From Ficedula albicollis (Eukaryota; Chordata; Aves; Passeriformes; Muscicapidae), in assembly GCF_000247815.1 (NCBI RefSeq), contig NC_021678.1:8328874-8392873 (forward strand): DNA of 64,000 nt, written 5' to 3'. The notes beneath the pieces are model-generated. The model saw only the letters and a program-made list of their open reading frames with translations, had not been told where the DNA came from and did no database searches. The stretch's first letter is position 1. Each line of letters begins with the position of its first letter. Made by a program: the position numbers and the translations under genes. Positions 25,845 through 37,960 of this stretch are shown one piece after another.

Positions 25845-26768
25845 TGCCCAGCGGAGCAGCAGCAAAGTACAAACCTCCATCGTTTCAGTTTATTCACAGT
25901 TTGGTACAAGTCGGACTGAGCCAGCCTTACACCTCCTCACTGGCATGCGGCCACTTCTGTGAATGGAGCTGTTGATCTCATTACAGCTTCTAGTAAATTA
26001 TAGTAGACACATCGATAGCTATCAGCACTACTGTGACATTCTGAAAAGAAGTTAAGGGTTGGAAAGCTCTGCCCCCAAGCAGCCCTTTTTCCCCCAGAAG
26101 AGATCCTCATCACATCAAAGTTGGTAAATACTGCTAGATGGGGTAATAGCGACAGACACTGACAGATTCAATTCTGTTTTGATGACAATCCAAAATCTCT
26201 ATCAGGAAATTAATTCATGCTAAAGAAATAAATCTACTCTCTTTAAGAGGTCACTTTATAATTAATTATACTCCAGCTTTTAAAGCATTTTGCAGACTGC
26301 AGTTCTCTCTAACATAATTATCTCATAGGCTACATTTTATGGCAAATCTGAATTGAGAACTCTAGTCTGGAATGCCAGGAGTAAGATTACTTTAATATGA
26401 AGCTTCAGTAGGTGTTTATAACAAGTATTGGAAAAGCAGGTAATAAAATATTACACAGCCTTGAGACAAAAGTTAATGAGACAATAAACAGCAAGAAATT
26501 AGGAAGCTGGCATGTATTTTGTTCCAGAAGCAGAAATCACACAATCAGTTGTCTCTGAACACTACCTTTCATACTGACTGTAATGTTCCAGATCTTGTTC
26601 AGACATCTGAATTATCACACCTGGCATCCCACAGCAGAACTCCTCAGTGCCCATTCCATGGCCCTCTCCAGCCCAGGCACAGCCCAACAGCACTATGTCC
26701 TTCTATAGGCAGCTCTCTGCCCCCAGTGCAGCCCCTTGTGCCTCCAGCACCATCCCAACAACCCCAGG
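25845..26768. other. Unique DNA leading into the minisatellite
   Basis: Unique non-coding sequence. The last 170 bases become C-rich, with many cagc and ccag words, just before the 20-bp repeat array. A 95-codon plus-strand frame at 26519-26806 ends inside the array and looks accidental. Confidence 0.5.
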
Positions 26769-28034
26769 TGACACACTCACACTGCCACTGTCTCACAGCA
26801 CAGTGACACACTCACACTGCCACTGACACACTCACACTGCCACTGACACACTCACACTGCCACTGACACACTCACACTGCCACTGACACACTCACACTGC
26901 CACTGACACACTCACACTGCCACTGACACACTCACACTGCCACTGACACACTCACACTGCCACTGACACACTCACACTGCCACTGACACACTCACACTGC
27001 CACTGACACACTCACACTGCCACTGACACACTCACACTGCCACTGACACACTCACACTGCCACTGACACACTCACACTGCCACTGACACACTCACACTGC
27101 CACTGACACACTCACACTGCCACTGACACACTCACTGTGACACTCACACTGCCACTGTCTCTCAGCATGGTGACACACTCACCACTGCCACTGACACACT
27201 CACACTGCCACTGTCTCACAGCACAGTGACACACTCACACTGCCACTGACACACTCACACTGCCACTGACACACTCACACTGCCACTGACACACTCACAC
27301 TGCCACTGACACACTCACACTGCCACTGACACACTCACACTGCCACTGACACACTCACACTGCCACTGACACACTCACACTGCCACTGACACACTCACAC
27401 TGCCACTGACACACTCACACTGCCACTGACACACTCACACTGCCACTGACACACTCACACTGCCACTGACACACTCACACTGCCACTGACACACTCACAC
27501 TGCCACTGACACACTCACACTGCCACTGACACACTCACACTGCCACTGACACACTCACACTGCCACTGACACACTCACACTGCCACTGACACACTCACAC
27601 TGCCACTGACACACTCACACTGCCACTGACACACTCACACTGCCACTGACACACTCACACTGCCACTGACACACTCACACTGCCACTGACACACTCACAC
27701 TGCCACTGTCTCACAGCACAGTGACACACTCACCACTGCCACTGTCTCACAGTATGGTGACACACTCACACTGCCACTGACACACTCACACTGCCACTGT
27801 CTCACAGCACGGTGACACACTCACCACTGCCACTGTCTCCCAGCATGGTGACACTCACTCAGCACAGTGACACACTCACCACTGCCACTGACACACTCAC
27901 CACTGCCACTGTCTCACAGCATTGTGACACTCACACTGCCACTGTCTCTCAGCATGGTGACACACTCACCACTGCCACTGACACACTCACACTGCCACTG
28001 TCTCCCAGCATGGTGACACTCACCACTGCCACTG
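26769..28034. repeat. Minisatellite (VNTR), 20-bp unit
   Basis: The unit is tgacacactcacactgccac. One homogeneous core runs from about 26803 to 27133 (about 16 units) and another from about 27226 to 27708 (about 24 units), with no differences that I could see inside either. Between and around them are longer variants in which tgtctcacagcac(a/g)g or close relatives are inserted before the unit. There are also variants with an extra C (tcaccactgcc). The array has no spacer structure. The period is not a multiple of three, so it does not encode a simple peptide repeat. Confidence 0.97.
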
Positions 28035-29312
28035 TCTTCCATGGAAGGCACTGCCCATCCCCTAGGGGGATACGGGGGCATGTCCCTTTGCAGAGAGCAC
28101 TGCACAGCTCACACAGAGATTTACCCACACCTGAGCCCTGCTCAGGACTGGGCATGCGAGCACCATGGGAGACTGGTACCAGCTCAATGGGAAGGGGGTT
28201 AAAAACCATGCCAAAGGTCTTTCCACAGCACACTGGGCAATCCTCCCATCAGAGACATTCTCACTCCTCTCCCCCAACCCTTCTTTTATCATCACCTCTG
28301 CAACCTCGGTTTTCAGTTATCTTTTTTTCACCCACTCTCTCGTTCAGTATTTGCTCTATTTGCTCTCTAACTCATTCATCTTGGCCAGATTCTCGCTTTT
28401 TCCTCTCCTTAAAAAAGTGTTTTCCTCCACCTTCCCCTGGAATAATTTGAAATGTTCCTTTTTCTCAGAGATGGGCTGCTCAAAGTAATTAGCAATCACT
28501 CAAGACTCAAAGAAGAGTTCAACTTAAATTTTTGAGAAATTCAAGACAGATTGTCTTTCACTGGATTTCCATTTCTCCTTCACATTATGCTAAAAGGTCC
28601 TCCTTGTTTTGCAGGTACAAGTAAATTGGAAATAACGAGACCAAAAATGCATTTTTCATTCTATATGAAATCCTGCCATTTTAAATCATTTTTCCTTAAT
28701 CAGTACAAAAGACTGAAGGTCTAAGACTGCTAAATCATATTCATTTCACATTACACAATGGTAGAGTAAAAGAGTAAATCAAAATCTCAAACATGAAATA
28801 TTAGCTACATTATTAAAAACCACACAACATAGTAAAAATAAGCAAAACAGTGTAACATAAATCATAATAATGTTATTATCAGAACCAAAATTTGAGGATT
28901 TTTTCATCACAATACAAACATTCTGATTACGGATTTTTAGTAAAACTGCATTTATCTTCCAGCCCAGTTTTGGAGGCCAAAAGTCACTGCACAGTTTTGA
29001 AAAGCTTTGTGGGTCTATCCAGATTTCAGGGTACTCTAATGCACCCATAGCATTACAGTCACTACACACAGAAAATGAGTGTCCTCCACCCCAGCCAAAT
29101 CAGACCTTTTCACCACACATGTCATCCAGTAGGGCTCTGCATGTCCCAACACTGATTTTCTGAATTTGAATTCAACATCTACTGCAGATGTGAATGGGTT
29201 GCTAGCCATATTACAGATTTCATAAAAGATTAGAAGAAAGCGTTGTAAGTTATCTCTATCGACAATGGGAAATCTTCAGTGATGGCAGTAGCCATGTAAA
29301 CAAGAACATCTT
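28035..29312. other. Unique non-coding DNA
   Basis: The 212-codon frame at 27812-28450 starts within the minisatellite and runs into this stretch. Its first third is repeat translation and the rest has no recognisable domain. A C/T-rich segment lies at 28255-28445. A 96-codon minus frame at 28779-29069 is unremarkable. Confidence 0.5.
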
Positions 29313-29462
29313 GGCAGCGCCCAACCCACACTCAAACACCTTTTTTTAATACAGCAATTACTAAGTCCCATTTGTTTGGTGTTAGTCGGCAGCGCCCAAC
29401 ACACACTCAAACACCATTTTTTAATACACCAATTACTAAGTCCCATTTGTTTGGTGTTAGTT
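29313..29462. repeat. Tandem duplication, 75-bp unit
   Basis: Copies at 29313-29387 and 29388-29462 begin ggcagcgcccaac and end tttgtttggtgttagt. Three substitutions separate them (aacccacac/aacacacac, accttttt/accatttt, acagc/acacc). Each copy carries a CpG-containing gcagcgccc word, unusual in this CpG-poor DNA. Confidence 0.95.
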
Positions 29463-31979
29463 CACACTGAACTAGTGTCACCTGTATGGCACAATAAAGC
29501 AACAAGCACAAATCCTATAACCACATAGACCAATCTTTGGGGTGGTACACTGTCCTTGGCCAGGTCAGAGCTCTGGTTCCAGCAGTCTGTCTCACAGCAG
29601 TGATGCTTTTCCACTGGAGATACAGAGCCCATGTGCTGGCAGTGTACAGCACCCAGAACTCATTTCTGTGAGCAGTATTTAAGCCACCCTTACCTAACCA
29701 TTTAGATAAATATAGCAGCCAGGTTTTAAATGGTCAACCACAAGTACAAGACTACATAATTCTAAAAAGGCAATTTAGAACAACTTATATTATTATTAGA
29801 AATTCCAGTGATTCTGAAAAAAAAACCAACAGCTGCACTACAGAATCCACGGTTTCAAAATGTAATTTCAGAAAAATACTAACTACGATCTGAGTCTAAT
29901 TTTATTTTCTATATTCAAATTTGGATGAATAGATGCTATGAGTATTGTCTATTAAAAAGCCCATACAACAGTTTTCTATATATCTCATTTGCAATTCTTC
30001 TCTCATTGAAAATTTCTAGTACTGCAGCTGCAAAGGCTGCTATATCTGCCTGGCTTTCTGACCATTTGCAGTTCATACAAATATGTGTGCTGCTAAATTC
30101 TTTCACTTATATTTCTGCTACATTACAGACACTTGTGTTCAGTCCCCCACTCCCTTTCTCACTGTTGGGGCATTAGGTTATGTCATAGTCTATGACAGAA
30201 CACAGCAATATGAAATATAACCAGACACAAAAGAAAAAAGAGATCTTATCAGTTTCCAGTGGTGCAAAGGATATTCTCTGGATGATGTTTGTTCTGTCAT
30301 CATATGTCCATGGGTTACAACACATTTGATAAAAACACACAGAAATGTCTTAAAAGATGTTTCACTAACACAACTATAATCTCTTCTGCTCTGCTTCTTT
30401 AATCCCTGAAGATCTTTTTAATAAACCTCTCCCACAGAAACTGATTAAAATCTACCTTTCATATTTCTGAAAACAAGAAATAACTCAAAGAGTAGTTCAT
30501 ATCTAGTGTTAGTAATTATGCTGAAAGTGCACTTTAACAGACTGTTTCTTTTGATTTATTTATTTCTGGATATCCATGAATGAGCATAGTAGGCCATTAA
30601 ATGACAATATTTCAGCATCAACAGGAAATCACAGGTATATAATGCACTGGATGACAATTCTAGTATGGGAAAGAAATAAGAAATAAGCTATATTGGTGTT
30701 ATTAATTACAAAGGAAATTACTTTGGTACAATCTGAAATTCACTTAAAAGCATGAATATTTGCTGCTTACGGTAGGTAAAGCCATAAATCCAATTTCAGG
30801 TCTTAAGTAAAAAAATTAACAATTCCATAATAAATTTAACAAGAATCATCTGTATTTATGAGTAGAATAAACTTCTCCACGATGGGCCATCTTAGCTTTC
30901 TGTTAAAGCATCTGCAAATTCTAACTTGGTTCTTTTGCATGAAATCAATCATTAGAAATGAGGTTTTAACTATATTCTTTGCAATCCTTGCTTCAGTTAA
31001 GCAAACTCTCACAACGGGGCTGGCTGCAGAATGGGAGCAGCAGAGGCAGCAGCACAGCCAGAGGGAGAGGAAAGGGGCTTCTCCTGTGCTCTGCTGAGAT
31101 TTGGAGGAGACTATCTACGAATTAAAATGACAAGCAATGCGCCCTTGCAACAAGGAGTGATAACAAAGAGCCTGCCCTTTGCTGTATCTATTACTTCCCA
31201 AGGCCACCTGAAATTACAGTCTCCAAGCAGGAGCTCCAGCTATAGGAAAAAGTTGCCAAAGCCCAGAGTTACAAATCCTCCTGAAGGGCAGAACCAGTGC
31301 CTTGTTCCAGAGGAAGAGGAATACCCCAGCCAACACTTAGACCTGAACATCCATGCTACTGAAACATCAGGGAGATGTGGCACACAGCAGTGAAAACATT
31401 CGCTCAAAATGCATCATTTACTGCACAACTTCTCTGTATTTATAGCTATGGAAAAACTAGAAGGGAACAAGTCACCAGCAGCAGCTTTCCCTGATCTGGC
31501 CTTCCCCTTTGTTCTGTGAGCAGGGCCAATTCAGCTTCTCCCAGCACCCCAGAGAAATGTGACCTCGAAGGGTATCTTTAGAAGACCTTATTTCTTGTCC
31601 AGCAAAACAAGCCTCATCAAACAGGTACAATTTAACATCAAAATGGAAAAGACTGAAAACTGTAAATTTTAAGTACATACAGAGTAAAATAAGATCGTAA
31701 TGCACTCTAGGGACTGTTCACTCACACTGCCTTGGTTCAACAGCTCAAAAGGATGAATCTCACAATTAATCCACTGCTAATTATCTGAAACCAAACAGAA
31801 GCTTAATATGGTCCAGGCTGCTCTAACTTGCACCACTCCATGTCTTGCTAGGATTGCATGGACTCTAGCATAAATTGCTCTAATCCAAACACTTCGCAGA
31901 ATGGGGACTTCCTTTCCCTTCTCTGGGCCCAAGGTAAGTCCTTCAACATCACTGGGTAAGCAGAAGGGAGCAGTATTAA
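29463..31979. other. Unique non-coding DNA
   Basis: About 2.5 kb. The longest frame is 120 codons at 31031-31393 (plus). It starts in a cag/gca-rich run and has no domain and no clear donor or acceptor in phase. No mobile element ends recognised. Confidence 0.5.
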
Positions 31980-32119
31980 CATAATTACACACACAATCTA
32001 GAATTATCTGCAAAACCCCCAAACCTTTGCAAATCAATTAAAGTTTTAGCATAATTACATACACAATCTAGAGTTACCTGCAAAAACCCCAAACCTTTGC
32101 AAATCAATTAAAGTTTTAG
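31980..32119. repeat. Tandem duplication, 70-bp unit
   Basis: Copies at 31980-32049 and 32050-32119 begin cataattaca and end aatcaattaaagttttag. About four differences separate them, including gaattatctg against gagttacctg. Another tandem duplication begins 144 bp downstream. Confidence 0.95.
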
Positions 32120-32263
32120 ATATCTGTAGGTAATCTTGAGAGAAGCCCATCACACAAACACTTCACCAATAGCTTCCCAATCTCTGACCCTCATCACCAG
32201 CTCCCTCACCCCAAGAGTGAATCTGTTGCTTTCTCTTTGTGCAGATTATTTGATAACAACAAA
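32120..32263. other. Short unique spacer between two duplications
   Basis: No feature seen apart from its position between two independent tandem duplications. Confidence 0.6.
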
Positions 32264-32400
32264 TAACCGACTTTTAAAGATGCTGAATTCATGCACATGA
32301 AAATCTCTCTTCTTTCCATGGTTTTCAGCTAAATGTAACCGACTTTTAAATGCTGAATTCGTGCACATGAAAATCTCTCTTCTTTCCATGGTTTTCAGCT
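32264..32400. repeat. Tandem duplication, 72/65-bp copies
   Basis: Copies at 32264-32335 and 32336-32400 share tctttccatggttttcagct. A small deletion (tttaaagatgctg against tttaaatgctg) and one substitution separate them. The short copy end ttttcag resembles a 3' splice acceptor, so the duplication doubles an acceptor-like AG. No downstream open frame supports a real exon. Confidence 0.95.
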
Positions 32401-32860
32401 CAATTTTTGATGGAAGAATAGGATTTTGAATAATTCTAACAACTCTAAACCTACACACGAATAACTCATGGACAGGGCTGCTTGACCAGCCGTGCCTGTC
32501 TCCAAAGAGGAGTTCTGCAGTACCCTGCTGAAGTGTGGGTAGCCATATCCTACAGCACAACCAGCAAAAAGGGTTTGTGGCCTTGTCTGATAATTAATGG
32601 AAGGGTAAATGCTATCGGGTTTACTCCTGGTAAACCTTTGTAAGAAACATCACAGGACTAAATTTCAGGTTGCCTGAAATTCTATGCATATGTAAATATA
32701 ATGTTATTTTCATGCTTAATCAAGACTAACAAATTTTGGGTGAATTCACTTGCAAACAGCTGATTTAAAAATTGTAAGTGTATGACCTCATTCACAAAGT
32801 GAAGTGATAAATATTTGTGCCTTCTTATGAATTGCTGACGTACTATACACAGTATAGTAG

Positions 32861-32911
32861 TCATAATCATCCATTCATTCAGTCATTCATAGTCATTCAT
32901 AGTCATCCATT
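32861..32911. repeat. Degenerate TCAT / AGTCATTCAT short tandem repeat
   Basis: About 50 bases made of tcat words, including three near-copies of the decamer agtcattcat. Ordinary microsatellite-type sequence. Confidence 0.85.
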
Positions 32912-33519
32912 GTTCCCATTTAATACTTGACTTCTCTTCTGAGATACCACTGAAGCTGTCAGGGTCACAAGGTTTTTACAGATGTCCTGTAAAAACTAAC
33001 AAGCAGAATGAAACACCTACCACTTTTCTTACAAGCCACCTAACAGCTTTATAGTGTGGTTAAAATTTGCCTGATGTGATCAAATTGAAACCTCTGACCT
33101 AGTGCAGAGGAGGTTCTCACTCTTATTAACAGTCCCCAGGCAAGCTCTTTACTAGAAAAACAATTTGATCAGTGCCCTGTTTCTCAAACAGTTTTGTCAT
33201 TGAGTATGGTATTTGCATCAATATTACATAATGCTGAAATAACTCGGTGAGGGAGAAACTCAGAAGAAAACAAAGCCAGACTCAATGGGCCCTGTAAAAC
33301 AGGCTGCAACTTACAAATAAAATTATCCACTAACAAATTTCTAAGTCTCTATAAAATCCCAGTATTTGGCAAAAAGCACTCCATTTCCCATTTTAAAATC
33401 CTCTGGCATAAACTGTCATGCTTTAATTAAACACAGAATGCAAATCACATCCCCAGGAGATAATGCCTCTAGCTGCTTCTCTTTGAATAAGTGTGGAAAT
33501 AACTATGGCAGTAAAAGAG

Positions 33520-33860
33520 CGCAGAGAGCAGGGCAACTGGGCAGCCCCCAAGGGCTGAGCTGCCCAAATGCCACTGCAAGGGGCAGCCCCTGAAGAGTTC
33601 CTGGAAACACTGCTTCCAGAGAGGCTCCCTGCTGGCAAGCAGCAAGCTGTCCATCTCTGCTGCTGCCCTCCTGACAGGCTGCACTGCTGGCAAGCACGAC
33701 ACTCAGCTCGGCTCATCTCACACACGTTTCGCCCCCTTCGGCTGCAAGCAGGAAAGTCTCTACTCCAAGGCCTTGTCCACACTGCAGCTCCCACTGATAA
33801 AGCTGGGAAATTAGGAGAGCTATCTTACACAGAGCAAAGAGCAGACACTCGGTGCACCTG
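33520..33860. other. GC-rich patch open on both strands
   Basis: The composition rises sharply here, with several CpGs and a short hairpin (gggcagc with gctgccc) near 33538-33564. A 123-codon plus frame (33568-33939) and a 123-codon minus frame (33423-33794) overlap, with two more minus frames. Neither shows a known domain. The segment may be an enhancer, a CpG-bearing regulatory element or an old exon; the sequence alone does not decide. Confidence 0.3.
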
Positions 33861-36800
33861 CCATTTAAAACTACTCTTTGGAGACAGCACCACGCCAGAA
33901 TGGCACTCCTGTCAAAAACCCTTTTGGTCCAGTCACTGACTACCTGTTTATTGGGTAACTAAAAAAAATACAGACACAACATGGAAACTGGAATCATACT
34001 GGCAGAGAAATACTATGTGTTTCCAAGTACCATACCAGGACATTCCATATGTATTCAATTTCTCTCCCCCTTATATCTACCATCTCAGGAAAGTCAGACA
34101 TGTTTTCATAATAAATGAAACCTGGAGACAGGAATGGAACCAAATTGTGTTTAGCTTATCACACGTGGAACGAACCACAATTCTTCCAAGGCAGTTTTTA
34201 AAAATAAATGATAAATAAATACAGCTTCCACAGAGACAAGATTTGTTATGTACATGCTAGGGAACTATCTAACAGCTAATTCAAGTACCAGGGTGTAAGT
34301 ATATAACATTATTCTCAATACTGGGAATCCACTGTTAAGGACTCCTCTGAGTTCAAACATAATATAAAAGACTTAGGAACTCCGTACTATAGCAGGGAAA
34401 CACTCAAGAGTCTTTCTCATGAAAAGAGTTTGTCCAAGCTGAGTGACTGAAGTGAAAAAAGTCCAGATCATCCTACAGCCCACATTATGGGAAAGAGCCA
34501 AACACGGGGTATGAACACATTTTAAAATACACAAAGCACTGCATTCTAGAATGCATTTACTATTTGAATAAAAAATGAAGCAAGGAAAATATAGTCCACG
34601 CCCATGTCTTTTTAGACTGATTGATACTCAGAGTCAGTCTCTCCTCTGCTATAGATCTGCAACATGCCTAACTCCCACTTCATCATCAGGAATTATTTTT
34701 AAACCAATATTCTGTAATTAGTGTCCCACATGAAGTACTTGAAGGCACAAACCCTCAACCTTCTGCAATGTGCCTTTAGACCTCTCAAGGTGGCCAGAGC
34801 CACGAGGTAATTTGGTGTCTGACTCCTGCAGCCATTCAGACCTAGTTAAAGCTGTTGGTTAACTTGGTTTTGGACTAAAATATTTCACTGTCAGCACCAC
34901 CTTGGCTGAGACAGACATGCAGTACCACAGCAAGTAAATGGAGAGTGAGGGAAAAACAAGCTCTGGAAGAAGCATCGATTTCACAGGAAAAATAAACTGA
35001 TTTCTCTAACAGAGATAAAAAGATGTGAAATGTTAGATGTCTTTCATCCTGAGTGGGAGAAATAAAGACATTTTCAATAAGGTGTTGCACAAGGTTCAAA
35101 AGTTGAGGAAATGTCACAAGTTCAATCTTTAATAAAAAAATCATGAACATTTATTATTGATGATCCTTAGTGGTAAATATCTTAATCTAAAATTCTTAAC
35201 TGATAGGGACTTTTCAGAAATTTTTCACAGGACAGCAAGAGGAATTTCATTCGGGCGTCTGTGGCTGTGTGCACCTTCCTCCTCACTAGGGAAAAGATTA
35301 AACAGTTAAAGTAAAATACAAAAACAAGACTCTATGTTTAGGCAGGCATGTCTGTGAATGCTAAACATGGGGATGCCCTGAAGCTGGTGAAGTTCTTGGA
35401 ATTTCCACACTGGCCATACAGCAGAATATCAGACCAATATTAACAAGCCAGAATCAGACTGGAGTACCCATGTGTCAGAGTTTTCTTTAATGACTCAGCT
35501 ATAGAACTATTCTTCAGACCAAGATTCTTTTCAGGCTAAGAATCAGCAAAAATTGAATTTCTAAAGGCATTAAGTTTTTTGTTGTAGCTGTGGCTTTTTT
35601 GGTGACCCAAATGACATACTATGATTGGTACATCCAGCATGTGAACGGCTGTGATTCTAAGCAAAATACTACAGTTTAAATCACACTGCAGTTAGCAATA
35701 CTGGAAAATACACAAATTTACCTTTCTGCATGTGATTTTGGGAGACGTTGAGCCTAAAAAGCTGTTGATGATTTCAGCAAAGTTCCAGATATTTTGCTCT
35801 TTGGGGCAGGGAGACAACAGGACAGGACACACAACAACAACCCCATCTAGAGACAATAAATTTCAGATGCTCTCCATGAATCTTTGGCCTTATATACTAA
35901 GAATGATGTATGTATTTCTTAGGTTTCTTTTTTCTTTCACCTTCAGTAAGGTCTTATTTCCCTGGAAAACAAAAGAACCAACAATCACTGCAAACCAAAA
36001 TGCTAACATTCAGGCACTCCACAAGAACAAAGAAGGATGAATCTTCTCCAAGCGCATCCAAAATCCCTTTTGGGTGATTAGCAACACAACTTTTCTGGAG
36101 TGAGTCATCAAAAGAGACCAGTTTCATTTGCAAAACACAAATGCTGATCCCAAACTGCCACTGCTACACATGTAGCCTACTTTGGGCAAATAAATGCTAT
36201 TGCAATATTTATCTGGAAAGATTATATGTTTGTTCTTACAGATTTTTATCTACTTCAGAATTATCCTAGCTAAAACAAAAGATATTCTGAACATGTGCAT
36301 GCACTTTTTACATAAATGTAATTTTAAAAAATTTATAATTACTATACAGTAATAAAATACCCAGACTTTTTGTCTTCAAGTATTTGACACAACTTTGAAA
36401 GTAAACTAGAAAGTGAATTAGTGTTAAGTCAGGGCCTAGAACTCGGTTTTATGCAACCCTCAGCTAAAATGCAAGAGAAAAAGATGGCATGCTGTTTATC
36501 AAAGCCATTTACTCTTGAATTCATTTTCTCTTTATTTGCTCACGTTGTGTCATCACATTATGGAGACCTTGCTAGCTAATCACTTAAATTTATCTCAGAA
36601 CAAAGTAAAAATACAAATTCATAGTTTACTTTGTTTTTATGAATAGATAAGTCTCAAAGCACTAAAAATATTAAAAATTGAAGGAATAAAAAGTATTTTC
36701 TTCTCTCAAATTTGGCTTTTTTTCCTACTTGCTTGCTATTGCAGAATACTTAGCTTCTAATCAAAATAAAGAAAGCAGGGCTTCTGTGCTCAGAGGTTTT

Positions 36801-37519
36801 CATTTGAATAAGCAAGGCAATTTCCATTTCAAATATATGTTCTGCCATGCTTTCACAAAACAATAAAGTATCATTTCTCATTTAATGCAGATGCCAGGTT
36901 ATTGAGGTTCTTACACCCCTCCAGAAAAGCATAAAACCATCTCAGTTTGCCCACTGCTCAGCACAGCAAGATTCCTTGTCCAGTCTGACATTTGCCTGCA
37001 AAGTTTAAATGTAAAGCCTACCCAAATCCTGGTTTCTATTCTTAAGTCTGACTTGGCATAGGAATTTTCTGAAGTTGTTGCACCTCAGTTTCTCCTCTCA
37101 TTTATTTCCTCACTCACTCAGGAGTATTTATGACCTAAAGTTGGACAGACACTTTGATATACCCAGATAAAAGATGTCGAGTACTGTTCTTACAGAACCA
37201 AGCTATGCACCAGCCAGCACTGTCAGTCATGCAAGGTCTTCTCCACCAGCCCATCTTGTTGGAAGAAATAATGCAGACATTAAAGTGAAGCTACAGATCA
37301 AAATTTCATGCTGAAGTACATTTTTAGAAAAAATCTCCTAAGAAAATAACTTCCTTAAACAGCAGAAGCAACTTAGCAAAGAGTGATTGATACGTTGCTT
37401 TGTTTCATGGTGTAAATCTTTAATTTCATTTGCTGTCCTTGTTACTCTGACCCTAGCAATAGTCCATAAATATTTAGGTAGCTTTCGACCAACATGCTTT
37501 CAGCTTTTGAATACTAATG

Positions 37520-37960
37520 CTAGCTGCAGTGAAGAAGAAAAGGAATTGCTATAATGGACCAGGGAACTAGCTGTGAATATCTAACCTGCTGTTTGTAAGG
37601 CACTCTGTTTGCTGGAATTAAAGCAGTCATTACCAGTACACAGGAGCCCATCACATTCTTAATGAATGGTGAGGCTGTCTTGGGAAAATAACAAATATCT
37701 TTACCTGAATAAGCATTAATGTTGTAACAACCAGAAAAAAAAATCAATATCTGTATAAAGCCCAAGGCTAAGAACAGAAAAACAAGACCGACATGCATAC
37801 AGATAACCTTACCAGTGAAGAAATCAAAGAGATTCTGGTTTACTCTGCATCTCATCATGCTGCCTGACAGATTATCAACAACTTTAAAAGTACCCTTTGA
37901 TATAAGTACAGCCAAGGCCCAGGGACATGACCTTCTACCAACCATATTCCTCCATTCCAC
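37520..37960 (-). other. Open stretch with hydrophobic segment and donor-like sites
   Basis: The minus strand is open for 146 codons. It contains a hydrophobic run (GLVFLFLALGFIQILIFF) and is crossed by two matches to the 5' splice consensus, ctg|GTAAGG at about 37812 and CAG|GTAAAG at about 37704. I cannot assign it to a membrane-protein family, and T-rich DNA readily yields hydrophobic translations. A frame this long is expected roughly once in a window of this size and composition. Not called as a gene. Confidence 0.12.

Noticed and set aside
25640..25909. Minus-strand frame with a repeated 28-residue block
   Set aside because: The block is the 87-bp duplication (a multiple of three) read in frame. 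No known motif.
26769..28034. CRISPR-like regular repeats
   Set aside because: The 20-bp units are directly contiguous with no unique spacers, in eukaryotic-type DNA.
27812..28450. Longest open frame in the window (212 codons, plus strand)
   Set aside because: It starts inside the minisatellite, and its first third is translated repeat. The rest has no domain or splice support.
33423..33939. Overlapping 123-codon frames on opposite strands
   Set aside because: GC-rich DNA has few stops. No domain, start context or splice pair favours either strand.
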